Assembly: GCA_026419705.1 (NCBI GenBank)
Contig: JANZYY010000375.1
Location: 1 to 5,544 of the forward strand
Direction of reading: 5' to 3'
Length of the DNA stretch: 5,544 nt
From: Fischerella sp.
GTDB lineage: Bacteria; Cyanobacteriota; Cyanobacteriia; Cyanobacteriales; Nostocaceae
Position numbers and translations under genes: made by a program. Numbering within the stretch: the stretch's first letter is position 1; every line of letters begins with the position of its first letter. Below the pieces are notes generated by a model. The model was not told the origin of the DNA and did not search any database. It saw only the letters and a list, made by a program, of their open reading frames with translations. Below, piece by piece: positions 1 through 4,885 of this stretch.

Positions 1-5
1 CCTTT

Positions 6-33
6 GTAGAGATGAGAAATTTCGCGTCTCTGC
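6..33. repeat. Diverged GTAGAGACGCG-type hairpin repeat
   Basis: The two 14-nt arms (6-19 and 20-33) meet with almost no loop and match at 11 of 14 positions. Two of the three mismatches would be G-U pairs in RNA, so folding is preserved. The right arm keeps the CGCGTCTCT core of a short interspersed hairpin repeat that, from general knowledge, is abundant between genes of Nostoc-like cyanobacteria; the left arm has drifted. The repeat unit may extend to the right, towards about position 110, but I cannot define its edge without other copies. Confidence 0.6.
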
Positions 34-227
34 AGACCCGGAAATTATCCTACCCAACCAACGCCGGGATTCTTACTAAAAAACCTTAACTAAACTGTAT
101 TGGTCTATAAGGTACCTATTGTTCCAAATTATTGCTAAGTAAATTTTGATACCTAATAATTTTATAATACGTATTTATACTAATACAACAAACACAAGAA
201 TTGAAATTGCCACAGCCAATTTAAGCT

Positions 228-244
228 TAAGTGACAGTTGTTAC
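228..244. promoter_or_regulatory. Imperfect palindrome, possible regulator site (NtcA-like)
   Basis: GTGACAGTTGTTAC (231-244) is an imperfect dyad: it agrees with its own reverse complement at 10 of 14 positions. It fits the relaxed NtcA half-site spacing GT-N10-AC, although the strict form GTA-N8-TAC is not met on the left. The 15-nt core TAAGTGACAGTTGTT recurs exactly at 615-629. No proper -10 hexamer sits about 22 nt downstream, as class II NtcA promoters require, so the NtcA assignment is weak. Confidence 0.25.
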
Positions 245-278
245 TGTTTTGCAAAAGTTGAAAAGTTGATCGCCATAT

Positions 279-311
279 TTGACGATTGAGATCGGATTGA
301 ATTACTATAAT
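279..311 (+). promoter_or_regulatory. Possible promoter ahead of the small ORF
   Basis: A perfect -10 hexamer TATAAT lies at 306-311. The -35 is poor. TTGACG (279-284) is 21 nt away, too long, and TTGAGA (286-291) is 14 nt away, too short. Initiation near 318 would give a transcript of about 250 nt ending at the terminator at 531-566. The call rests mainly on the -10 box and on the downstream terminator needing a start somewhere. Confidence 0.3.
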
Positions 312-373
312 TAATACTATTACTCCAAATTTCAGAGTAGATTTAGTTTTAACCAGAATCCAGGAAATTTATT

Positions 374-580
374 ATGCGATTGAAAAGATGGGAATCCCCC
401 CGCCGACAAGGTAGAAATGATAAAGGCAAAGGTGGCTCCGCAAGAAAGCGACAAATCAAGAAACAACAGCAGATGCTGAGACAGAAGTTGAGGACGCGTA
501 ATGGAGAATACCAACAAATAAAAGAAGGAACGGGGGAAGTAGAATTGAACTTCCCCCGATTTTTTTGGGCTTTTCTCTGA
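374..580 (+). CDS. Small basic hypothetical protein (doubtful)
   Basis: An ATG with a Shine-Dalgarno AGGA at 362-365, eight nt upstream, opens a 68-codon frame. The first 50 residues are dominated by Lys, Arg and Gln, including an RKRQIKKQQQ run at about 24-33, and suggest a charged helix or nucleic-acid-binding peptide. The last 15 residues change character to hydrophobic and aromatic. I recognise no family. The oddity is that a strong intrinsic terminator (531-566) sits inside the frame before the stop, so most transcripts would end without a stop codon. Either the ORF is spurious and the locus is a non-coding RNA, or the hairpin does not terminate well. The hydrophobic frame on the opposite strand (349-654) is probably its shadow. 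Confidence 0.3.
   Translation: MRLKRWESPRRQGRNDKGKGGSARKRQIKKQQQMLRQKLRTRNGEYQQIKEGTGEVELNFPRFFWAFL
531..566 (+). terminator. Strong rho-independent terminator
   Basis: A perfect 10-bp GC-rich stem, CGGGGGAAGT (531-540) pairing with ACTTCCCCCG (549-558), closes an 8-nt loop and is followed by A and seven T residues (560-566). This is the best terminator in the window. It shows that something is transcribed rightward into it, most simply a short RNA beginning between about 310 and 370. On the opposite strand the hairpin would be followed by a weaker T-rich run, so partial two-way function is possible. Confidence 0.8.
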
Positions 581-614
581 ATGATAAGAAACAAGATGAT
601 TGATTTCCTGTTAC

Positions 615-634
615 TAAGTGACAGTTGTTTCACT
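615..634. repeat. Second copy of the 15-nt TAAGTGACAGTTGTT element
   Basis: Positions 615-629 repeat 228-242 exactly. Here the flanks differ, so AGTGA (617-621) can pair with TCACT (630-634) around an 8-nt loop. The two copies lie 387 bp apart in the same orientation and bracket the small ORF and its terminator. Confidence 0.5.
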
Positions 635-663
635 AGCACATGGGTAGTAATCAAAAAATCTAG

Positions 664-683
664 GTTTTGCTTAGTTTTGCTTA
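664..683. repeat. Perfect 10-bp tandem repeat GTTTTGCTTA x2
   Basis: Two identical, directly adjacent copies at 664-673 and 674-683. The unit length is close to one helical turn, which would place both copies on the same DNA face. No further copies follow. A protein-binding role is possible but unproven. Confidence 0.5.
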
Positions 684-826
684 TAAATAGAGGATTATCG
701 ATTTAAATAAATTTTTCATCAATATCTACACAACGACCGGACAATTTTGCTATCTGGTTGATTTGTTTTTTTAGTAATTGGTTTTACTTCAAGAAGAAGT
801 TTTTACTCTATGTAATCACCATAAAC

Positions 827-884
827 TTTTTTTGAAAAAAATATAAATTAAATATAAAGTAAATGTAAAGAAAGTATGAAGTTT
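827..884. promoter_or_regulatory. 11-bp direct-repeat array after a T7-G-A7 palindrome
   Basis: T7-G-A7 occupies 827-841. From 841 four units of 11 bp follow: ATATAAATTAA (841-851), ATATAAAGTAA (852-862), ATGTAAAGAAA (863-873) and GTATGAAGTTT (874-884). Units 1 and 2 match at 10 of 11 positions, 2 and 3 at 9 of 11, and unit 4 matches unit 2 at 7 of 11. An 11-bp direct-repeat period is the spacing used by OmpR/PhoB-family regulators. The GTAA-containing units loosely recall the RpaB HLR1 element, but the HLR1 period is 12 and the match is not exact. A bent, A-tract-rich upstream element is the simpler alternative. Confidence 0.4.
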
Positions 885-896
885 ACTAAAAAGCTA

Positions 897-924
897 CTGA
901 CAAGATACGAATCTGGTGTAAAGT
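897..924 (+). promoter_or_regulatory. Candidate promoter for the polysaccharide genes
   Basis: CTGACA (897-902, 5 of 6 to TTGACA) and TAAAGT (919-924, 4 of 6 to TATAAT) are spaced by 16 nt. The 11-bp repeat array ends 12 bp upstream, an arrangement expected for an activator contacting RNA polymerase. Initiation near 931 would give a 5' untranslated leader of about 190 nt before the glycosyltransferase start at 1124. Confidence 0.35.
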
Positions 925-939
925 CAGATACAGGTCAAC

Positions 940-1005
940 ATGATTAAATCATCACCAGGGAAGTATTTATTTGCTGTCATTAACGATTGCATCTCCATGT
1001 GTTAA
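940..1005 (+). CDS. Possible 21-residue leader peptide (weak)
   Basis: An ATG at 940 opens a 21-codon frame ending at TAA 1003-1005, with only a weak AGG upstream (932-934). It lies wholly within the predicted leader of the glycosyltransferase mRNA. Its start codon is the left end of a perfect 13-bp palindrome ATGATT-A-AATCAT (940-952), which could hide the start in RNA structure. There are no runs of one amino acid as in classical attenuators. It may be chance. Confidence 0.15.
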   Translation: MIKSSPGKYLFAVINDCISMC

Positions 1006-1035
1006 CTACCGACCATATCCTAGCCTTGAATGCAA

Positions 1036-1047
1036 GTCAATCTTGAC
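1036..1047. promoter_or_regulatory. Perfect palindrome GTCAA-TC-TTGAC
   Basis: Two 5-bp arms (1036-1040 and 1043-1047) surround TC, 77 nt upstream of the glycosyltransferase start. The right arm is part of a perfect -35-like TTGACA (1043-1048), but no acceptable -10 lies 16-18 nt further on. It could be an operator or a small RNA hairpin. Confidence 0.25.
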
Positions 1048-1123
1048 ATGACCTGAAGTTTTTTATTCGGTGGGCAATGGTTCAGTAGTTTTTTGATTTT
1101 ATCTGTGACACAAGGAGTGACTT

Positions 1124-1939
1124 ATGGTAGGAAGAGCTTTTCTACCTACTCAGAAAGTGCTAGAGTTTCCAATTACTGCTTTACGTTTTAAAGAACAAAT
1201 ACAAACAATACTGAGGTGGGCGATCGCGCACGAGAGTAAGACTGTATGTGTAGCCAACGTGCATATGCTTATGGAGGCTTATTGGAATCCAGAGTTTGCT
1301 TGTGTGTTGCGAAGTGCTGACTTAGTCACTCCTGATGGTATGCCTCTAGTTTGGATGATGAGGCTTTTAGGGGCGCGATACCAAGATCGCGTCGCAGGGA
1401 TGGATATCTTATCAGCATTGTGTGAGTTGGCTCAAACACTAGATATAAGCGTTTTTTTTGTGGGTTCTCAAACAGAAATTCTGTCTCGCATGCGAACAAG
1501 GCTGGAGCAAGAATTTCCGCGCTTGAAAATTGCGGCGATGGAACCCCTACCGTTTCGCCCCTTAACAGCAACAGAAGATGAAGCTCTTTCCCAAAAAATT
1601 AACTCCAGTGGTGCTGGTATAGTGTTTGTTTCCCTAGGGTGTCCAAAACAAGAAAAGTGGATGGCTCAGCATCATGGCAAAATTCAAGCAGTAATGATTG
1701 GCTTGGGTGGAGTATTCCCGGTTTACGCAGGGATTCATAAAAGAGCACCCCGCCTGGTGAGAGATTTAGGTTTTGAATGGTTGTATCGATGGTTTCAAGA
1801 ACCCCGCCGCCTTTGGAATCGTTATACAAAAACGATTCCACCTTTTATTTGGTTGGCTTTCAAGCAACTTTTGACGTCTAGTTCTTTTAGTACTCCATTT
1901 CATATTCGTGAACGTTACCTGGGATGGAGAGTTGAGTAA
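1124..1939 (+). CDS. WecB/TagA/CpsF-family (GT26) glycosyltransferase
   Basis: This 271-residue protein is a GT26 enzyme. Known members transfer N-acetylmannosamine (TagA), N-acetylmannosaminuronic acid (WecG) or related sugars from a UDP donor to an undecaprenyl-linked acceptor at the inner face of the plasma membrane. Visible motifs are VANVHML at 43-49, TPDGMPLVW at 69-77 with the likely catalytic base Asp71, DRVAGMD at 88-94, SLGCPKQEKW at 170-179, GLGGVFPVYAG at 193-203, RAP at 207-209 and EWLYRWFQEPRRLWNRY at 218-234. Asp71 and Arg89 are 18 residues apart, the same spacing as Asp65 and Arg83 that I recall from TagA of Thermoanaerobacter. The Arg-rich C-terminus fits the membrane-contacting tail of the family. 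The start is supported by AAGGAG (1112-1117), six nt upstream. A HIP1 octamer lies at 1220-1227. Family membership is very secure; the sugar transferred is unknown. Confidence 0.93.
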   Translation: MVGRAFLPTQKVLEFPITALRFKEQIQTILRWAIAHESKTVCVANVHMLMEAYWNPEFACVLRSADLVTPDGMPLVWMMRLLGARYQDRVAGMDILSALCELAQTLDISVFFVGSQTEILSRMRTRLEQEFPRLKIAAMEPLPFRPLTATEDEALSQKINSSGAGIVFVSLGCPKQEKWMAQHHGKIQAVMIGLGGVFPVYAGIHKRAPRLVRDLGFEWLYRWFQEPRRLWNRYTKTIPPFIWLAFKQLLTSSSFSTPFHIRERYLGWRVE

Positions 1940-1942
1940 TTT

Positions 1943-1984
1943 GTGGTTGGTTGGATTATCACTCTAGTGGTGAAAACTAACCAC
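1943..1984 (+). terminator. Long hairpin right after the glycosyltransferase stop
   Basis: GTGGTTGGTT (1943-1952) pairs with AACTAACCAC (1975-1984) over 10 bp with one G-U pair. The 22-nt loop can form a second small stem, CACT/AGTG at 1960-1969. The hairpin begins four nt after the stop codon. No T run follows, so it is not a standard intrinsic terminator. It may instead protect the 3' end of the mRNA or reduce read-through into the flippase gene. Confidence 0.4.
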
Positions 1985-2021
1985 GTTAATGTAGCTCCTA
2001 ACCCCCCTTTTGCCGTGAATA

Positions 2022-2056
2022 TTCCTCCCCCTTTATTAGGAGGAAGCAACTGGGGG
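2022..2056. repeat. Inverted repeat TTCCTCC/GGAGGAA in a C-rich/G-rich patch
   Basis: A perfect 7-bp inverted repeat (2022-2028 and 2039-2045) has a 10-nt loop. A competing pairing is possible between CCCCC (2027-2031) and GGGGG (2052-2056). There is no T tract afterwards. It resembles the C-run/G-run intergenic repeats common in filamentous cyanobacteria, in worn form. A role in transcription is uncertain. Confidence 0.4.
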
Positions 2057-2099
2057 TAATAATTTATGTTTTCCACAGAGCCTTATATCTATTATGACT

Positions 2100-2128
2100 T
2101 TGACAGCTGACACTATTAACAATAGCTT
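2100..2128 (+). promoter_or_regulatory. Candidate promoter with overlapping palindrome, upstream of the flippase
   Basis: A perfect -35 hexamer TTGACA (2100-2105) is followed after 17 nt by TAGCTT (2123-2128), which keeps the key T1, A2 and T6 of a -10. The palindrome CTATT-AAC-AATAG (2113-2125) lies in the spacer and overlaps the -10, as an operator might. The start would be near 2135, about 60 nt before the gene. A second, poorer pair is TTGAAA (2144-2149) with TATTAA (2166-2171). Confidence 0.35.
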
Positions 2129-2195
2129 GTAGCGACTCTCAATTTGAAATCTCAGCGTTGAATACTATTAATCATTGTAATCTAGAATTCCTGTG

Positions 2196-3668
2196 ATGGA
2201 ACCACCTCAAGAGTCAGCAAATTTACGACAAAAGGCAGTCAAAGGAGTCATTTGGTCTGCTGTCGAAAGTTGGGGACGCCAAGCAATTTCATTTGGTGTT
2301 TTCTTTATTCTGGCACGTTTGTTGGGGCCAGAAACTTTTGGTCTAATTGCATTAGCTGGCGTATTCATAGCTTTTGTACAAGTTTTCCTTGACCAAGGAC
2401 TTGGTACAGCAATTATTCAACGCAAAGAGTTGGAGTCAGAGCATCTGGATACTGCTTTTTGGACGAATCTGGCAACAAGTACACTACTAGCTACACTGAC
2501 TGTTGCTTGTGCTGGTTTTGTTGCCAACTTATTCAAAGAGCCGCAGTTGACACCAATTCTCCGCTTGCTATCTTTCAACTTCGTGTTTGGTGGTTTAAGC
2601 AGTGTACAGCAGGCAATTCTTCAGCGCAATCTAGCCTTTAAAGCTTTGGCTAAGCGTTCGTTAATCGCAGTCATAGTTAGCGGTGCTATCGGTGTAGTCA
2701 TGGCATTTCTTGGCTTTGGAGTTTGGAGCCTTGTTGGTCAGCAGTTATCCAGCAATCTTACCCAAGTTTTTGCTCTATGGTGGGTTAGTGATTGGCGACC
2801 AGGATTAAAGGTTTCTGCAAAACATTTCAAAGAATTGTTTGCCTACGGAATTAATGTTTTAGGAATTAACCTACTCAATTTCTTTAGCTTATACTCTGAT
2901 AATTTTCTAATTGGCTACTTCCTTGGTTCCGTTGCATTGGGTTACTACGCTGTTGCCTATAGAATTTTGACAATAGTTTCCCAATTGATGATTTCAGTCC
3001 TTCAGAAGATAGCAATGCCCGTCTTTTCACGCTTGCAACAAGAACCGGAAAAGATGCGACAAGCATTCTACAGTGCAATTAGGCTTACTAGCCTGTTCGT
3101 TTTCCCAGTATTTATCGGTATGTCGATTCTGGCACCGGAGCTAATTATTGTTGCGTTTGGCAAACAGTGGCTGCCAAGTATCCCAGTAATCCGAATTTTG
3201 TCCTTAGCTGGCATTCTCTATGCTGGATTCTACTACAACGGCCCTATCCTGATGGCTGTTGGTAAACCTTCCTGGCATTTGAGGCTTAGCCTGCTTCAGG
3301 CAGTCGCCAATGTCATCTGTTTTTTTGTAGCAGTTCGTTGGGGAATAGTAGCAGTGGCAGCATCTTATGTAACTCGTGGATATGTGATGTCACCTGTTCC
3401 TGTCTGGGTATTGTGTAAAGTGATCCATATAGATCTGGCTACTTACATACGCCAATACTTGGCTCCTTTTGTAGGTTCACTGATAATGGTCGCTGCTATT
3501 TTAGGAACAAAATACCTACTTGGTGATGTTGTTTACTTAAATATGTTACTGGCAATTTCTATCGTGATTGGTGCCATAGTTTACTCAATCACAATTTTCG
3601 CGATCGCACCAAAAACATTTTGGCAATTAATTAACATCTTTCGCTCCGCCTTACCCAAGTCTACCTAA
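2196..3668 (+). CDS. Wzx-like polysaccharide flippase (MOP superfamily)
   Basis: This 490-residue integral membrane protein belongs to the Wzx/WzxC/TuaB branch of the MOP superfamily, which moves undecaprenyl-linked saccharide units across the plasma membrane. About 14 hydrophobic segments can be picked out, roughly at 18-41, 45-65, 90-111, 120-141, 154-176, 177-197, 214-235, 238-260, 298-319, 330-349, 365-381, 383-407, 422-440 and 447-471. Family hallmarks are the N-terminal LRQKAVKGVIWSA, LARLLGPETFGLIALA near 40-54, DQGLGTAIIQRK near 66-77, and the YSDNFLIGYFLG and LGYYAVAYRI pair near 233-257. The length is normal for the family. ATG at 2196 is chosen; a GTG directly before it (2193) would add one residue. 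No clear Shine-Dalgarno is visible for either. A HIP1 octamer lies near the 3' end (3600-3607). The transported glycan cannot be deduced. Confidence 0.93.
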   Translation: MEPPQESANLRQKAVKGVIWSAVESWGRQAISFGVFFILARLLGPETFGLIALAGVFIAFVQVFLDQGLGTAIIQRKELESEHLDTAFWTNLATSTLLATLTVACAGFVANLFKEPQLTPILRLLSFNFVFGGLSSVQQAILQRNLAFKALAKRSLIAVIVSGAIGVVMAFLGFGVWSLVGQQLSSNLTQVFALWWVSDWRPGLKVSAKHFKELFAYGINVLGINLLNFFSLYSDNFLIGYFLGSVALGYYAVAYRILTIVSQLMISVLQKIAMPVFSRLQQEPEKMRQAFYSAIRLTSLFVFPVFIGMSILAPELIIVAFGKQWLPSIPVIRILSLAGILYAGFYYNGPILMAVGKPSWHLRLSLLQAVANVICFFVAVRWGIVAVAASYVTRGYVMSPVPVWVLCKVIHIDLATYIRQYLAPFVGSLIMVAAILGTKYLLGDVVYLNMLLAISIVIGAIVYSITIFAIAPKTFWQLINIFRSALPKST

Positions 3669-3682
3669 AACAATTTCATGTA

Positions 3683-3696
3683 GAGCATACTTGCTC
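3683..3696 (+). other. Small hairpin between flippase and methyltransferase
   Basis: GAGCA-TACT-TGCTC is a perfect 5-bp stem with a 4-nt loop in the 68-nt gap between two genes. No T tract follows, so it should not terminate transcription. It may be an mRNA processing or stability element, or chance. Confidence 0.25.
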
Positions 3697-3736
3697 AGTA
3701 ATACTCTTCTGAATAAAAATTAAGGACTTTTTGAGA

Positions 3737-4681
3737 ATGCAAACGAATATATTACCTTGTATAAAAATTGATGAAAAGCAGTTAATATCTTTAGCTAGGA
3801 AAAGGCAAGAACAACTGGAAGCTTTTATTTATTTTCAACTTTTACCTCAGGTATTTAATAAATCAATTCAAAAAACCAAGCATTTTGAGGAATGGTATCA
3901 CCTTCCCATGAATTACGTTAGAGTCATGGAGTTACCTTTAACTCTTGAAATGTTAGAGCTAGACAAGGATTTATCTATTTTAGATATTTCCAGCCCAAAA
4001 TTATTAGCTTTGTACCTGGCTGCCAACAAATTTAACAAACTCACAATTTCCGATTTAACTGATTATTATCTAGAAGATTTTCGGATATTTTCATCTGAAT
4101 TTCAAATCTCGCCAAAGCTGGAAGTATTTGATGCTACAAGTATTCCCCATGCTGATAAAACATTTGATCGAATTTTTTCAGTTTCGGTTTTTGAACACAT
4201 ACCAGATTTTGGTGATATATCTGCTGTCAAAGAAGTAGCAAGAGTTCTGAAACCAGAAGGAATTTTTGTCTTGACACTTCCGGCTCACAAAACTTACTTT
4301 GAAGAATGGCTAGTTAAGAAAAATTTTTATTGGCCGGGAAAAACCAGAGATGATCAAGCTATATTTTATCAACGTCGCTATGATTATAAGTCGGTGATCG
4401 AACGTTTTAGTAATGTAGATTTAGAAATTGAAGACATAGTTTTTATTGCAGAGCATCCCATCAAAGCACCTACTTTGAATGATGATGGAATGTTACTTCA
4501 TAATATCTATTATCTTCGGGAATTATGGTTGGGAAAAGTAATAGCGAAGTTTCCCAAATTGCCAATATTGCCTTATCTGTTTCATTCTTCATGCTCAAAA
4601 AGGTATCACTATCTTACAAGAAACTCTGAAGACGAGAACATACGCCAAGTGGCAATCAAGCTTAGGCGAGTAGCTAGTTAA
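3737..4681 (+). CDS. Class I SAM-dependent methyltransferase (Methyltransf_11-like)
   Basis: This is a 314-residue protein with a Rossmann-type methyltransferase core in the middle. In order (numbering from ATG 3737) come the beta-1/loop motif ILDISSPK at 81-88 with Asp83, the beta-2 acidic residue Asp106 in ISDLTDYY, Asp132 in the VFDATSIPHADKTFDRIFS stretch, VFEHIPDF near 151-158, and the post-motif RVLKPEGIFVLTLP at 169-182. Methyl transfer to a glycan hydroxyl or a sugar nucleotide is inferred only from the neighbours. Motif I lacks the usual G-x-G and reads SSPK instead. About 80 N-terminal residues precede the core, and about 130 follow it; neither matches anything I recognise. AAGGA (3722-3726) lies 10 nt before this ATG. 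A TTG at 3731, four nt after AAGGA, would add two residues. The sample line I counted is about one-third GC, lower than the gene that follows. Confidence 0.8.
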   Translation: MQTNILPCIKIDEKQLISLARKRQEQLEAFIYFQLLPQVFNKSIQKTKHFEEWYHLPMNYVRVMELPLTLEMLELDKDLSILDISSPKLLALYLAANKFNKLTISDLTDYYLEDFRIFSSEFQISPKLEVFDATSIPHADKTFDRIFSVSVFEHIPDFGDISAVKEVARVLKPEGIFVLTLPAHKTYFEEWLVKKNFYWPGKTRDDQAIFYQRRYDYKSVIERFSNVDLEIEDIVFIAEHPIKAPTLNDDGMLLHNIYYLRELWLGKVIAKFPKLPILPYLFHSSCSKRYHYLTRNSEDENIRQVAIKLRRVAS

Positions 4682-4685
4682 TATT

Positions 4686-4793
4686 ATGCTGCTGAATTTT
4701 ATGGCATCTTTCATGAGAAAATCTCTTGAGATAAGTGCACAAGAGCGACTGTCTTTACGACTGGATCGAAAAGCCATTCGTCAAACTTGGTAA
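4686..4793 (+). CDS. 35-codon frame of unknown status
   Basis: ATG 4686 to TAA 4791-4793 gives a 35-residue peptide whose C-terminal two-thirds (SLEISAQERLSLRLDRK region) is charged and looks protein-like rather than like random AT-rich translation. There is no Shine-Dalgarno in front of it and it starts four nt after the methyltransferase stop. It contains the palindrome ATCTC-TT-GAGAT (4721-4732). It could be a gene remnant, a tiny translationally coupled gene, or chance. I recognise no family. Confidence 0.15.
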   Translation: MLLNFMASFMRKSLEISAQERLSLRLDRKAIRQTW

Positions 4794-4819
4794 ACAGGTT
4801 TCCCAAAAAATTTTATAAA
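4791..4819 (+). promoter_or_regulatory. Candidate promoter ahead of the pyruvyl transferase
   Basis: TAAACA (4791-4796, 4 of 6 to TTGACA) and TATAAA (4814-4819, 5 of 6 to TATAAT) are spaced by 17 nt. Initiation near 4826 would leave a leader of about 60 nt. The 204-nt gap upstream of the gene makes its own promoter plausible, but the -35 is weak. Confidence 0.3.
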
Positions 4820-4885
4820 GAAAACTCTTCTCTAATTTTCTAATTACCAAGAAATATTGTGATAATTAACGGAGATAAAACTCAG

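Larger units (their letters stand above)
1..373. other. Gene-poor AT-rich region
   Basis: No convincing coding sequence is seen here. Two forward frames are open from the left edge to stops at 77-79 and 84-86, but they run through the hairpin repeat at 6-33 and look like chance. A partial gene tail cannot be fully excluded. The stretch holds the hairpin repeat, an imperfect palindrome (231-244), an 8-bp tandem repeat AAAAGTTG at 253-268, and a TATAAT hexamer at 306-311 ahead of the small ORF. The sequence is strongly AT-rich. Confidence 0.5.
581..1123. other. Long AT-rich leader region of the polysaccharide cluster
   Basis: No convincing gene is present on either strand. Seen here are the second copy of the 15-nt element (615-629), a 10-bp tandem repeat (664-683), a weak hairpin ACTTC/GAAGT at 786-800 followed by T residues, a T7-G-A7 palindrome (827-841), an 11-bp direct-repeat array (841-884), a promoter-like pair (897-924), palindromes at 940-952 and 1036-1047, and a 21-codon frame at 940-1005. 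The density of short repeats and dyads suggests a regulatory leader for the glycosyltransferase gene that follows. Confidence 0.55.

Noticed and set aside
349..654. 101-codon hydrophobic frame on the minus strand
   Set aside because: It overlaps the small basic ORF antisense. The apparent hydrophobicity is what the complement of a Lys/Gln-rich AT-biased sequence gives, and it runs across a strong terminator hairpin.
786..804. Terminator at ACTTC-AAGAA-GAAGT followed by T residues
   Set aside because: The stem is only 5 bp and AT-rich and the T run is short, so it is too weak to call.
853..881. RpaB HLR1 element in the 11-bp repeat array
   Set aside because: HLR1 needs two half-sites with a 12-bp period. 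Only one half-site-like AATGTAAA (862-869) is present and the partner positions do not match.
1043..1069. TTGACA at 1043-1048 as a promoter close to the glycosyltransferase gene
   Set aside because: The nearest -10-like sequences are only 13-15 nt away and poor; the correct spacing falls on GC-containing sequence.
1..1123. CRISPR array, tRNA or insertion sequence in the gene-poor region
   Set aside because: The repeats are too short and too few for CRISPR, no cloverleaf or GTTC-type arm pattern was seen, and there is no transposase-like frame or terminal inverted repeat pair.
1326..1841. Minus-strand frames of about 80 codons inside the glycosyltransferase gene
   Set aside because: They lie opposite a gene with full family motifs and show no recognisable domain, so they are shadows.
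3691..3719. TTGCTC-17-TAAAAA as a methyltransferase promoter
   Set aside because: The -35 matches only 3 of 6, and initiation would fall on the Shine-Dalgarno sequence.
4838..4866. Extended -10 TGTGATAAT just before the pyruvyl transferase
   Set aside because: There is no usable -35, and the start site would fall at or inside the ribosome binding site.
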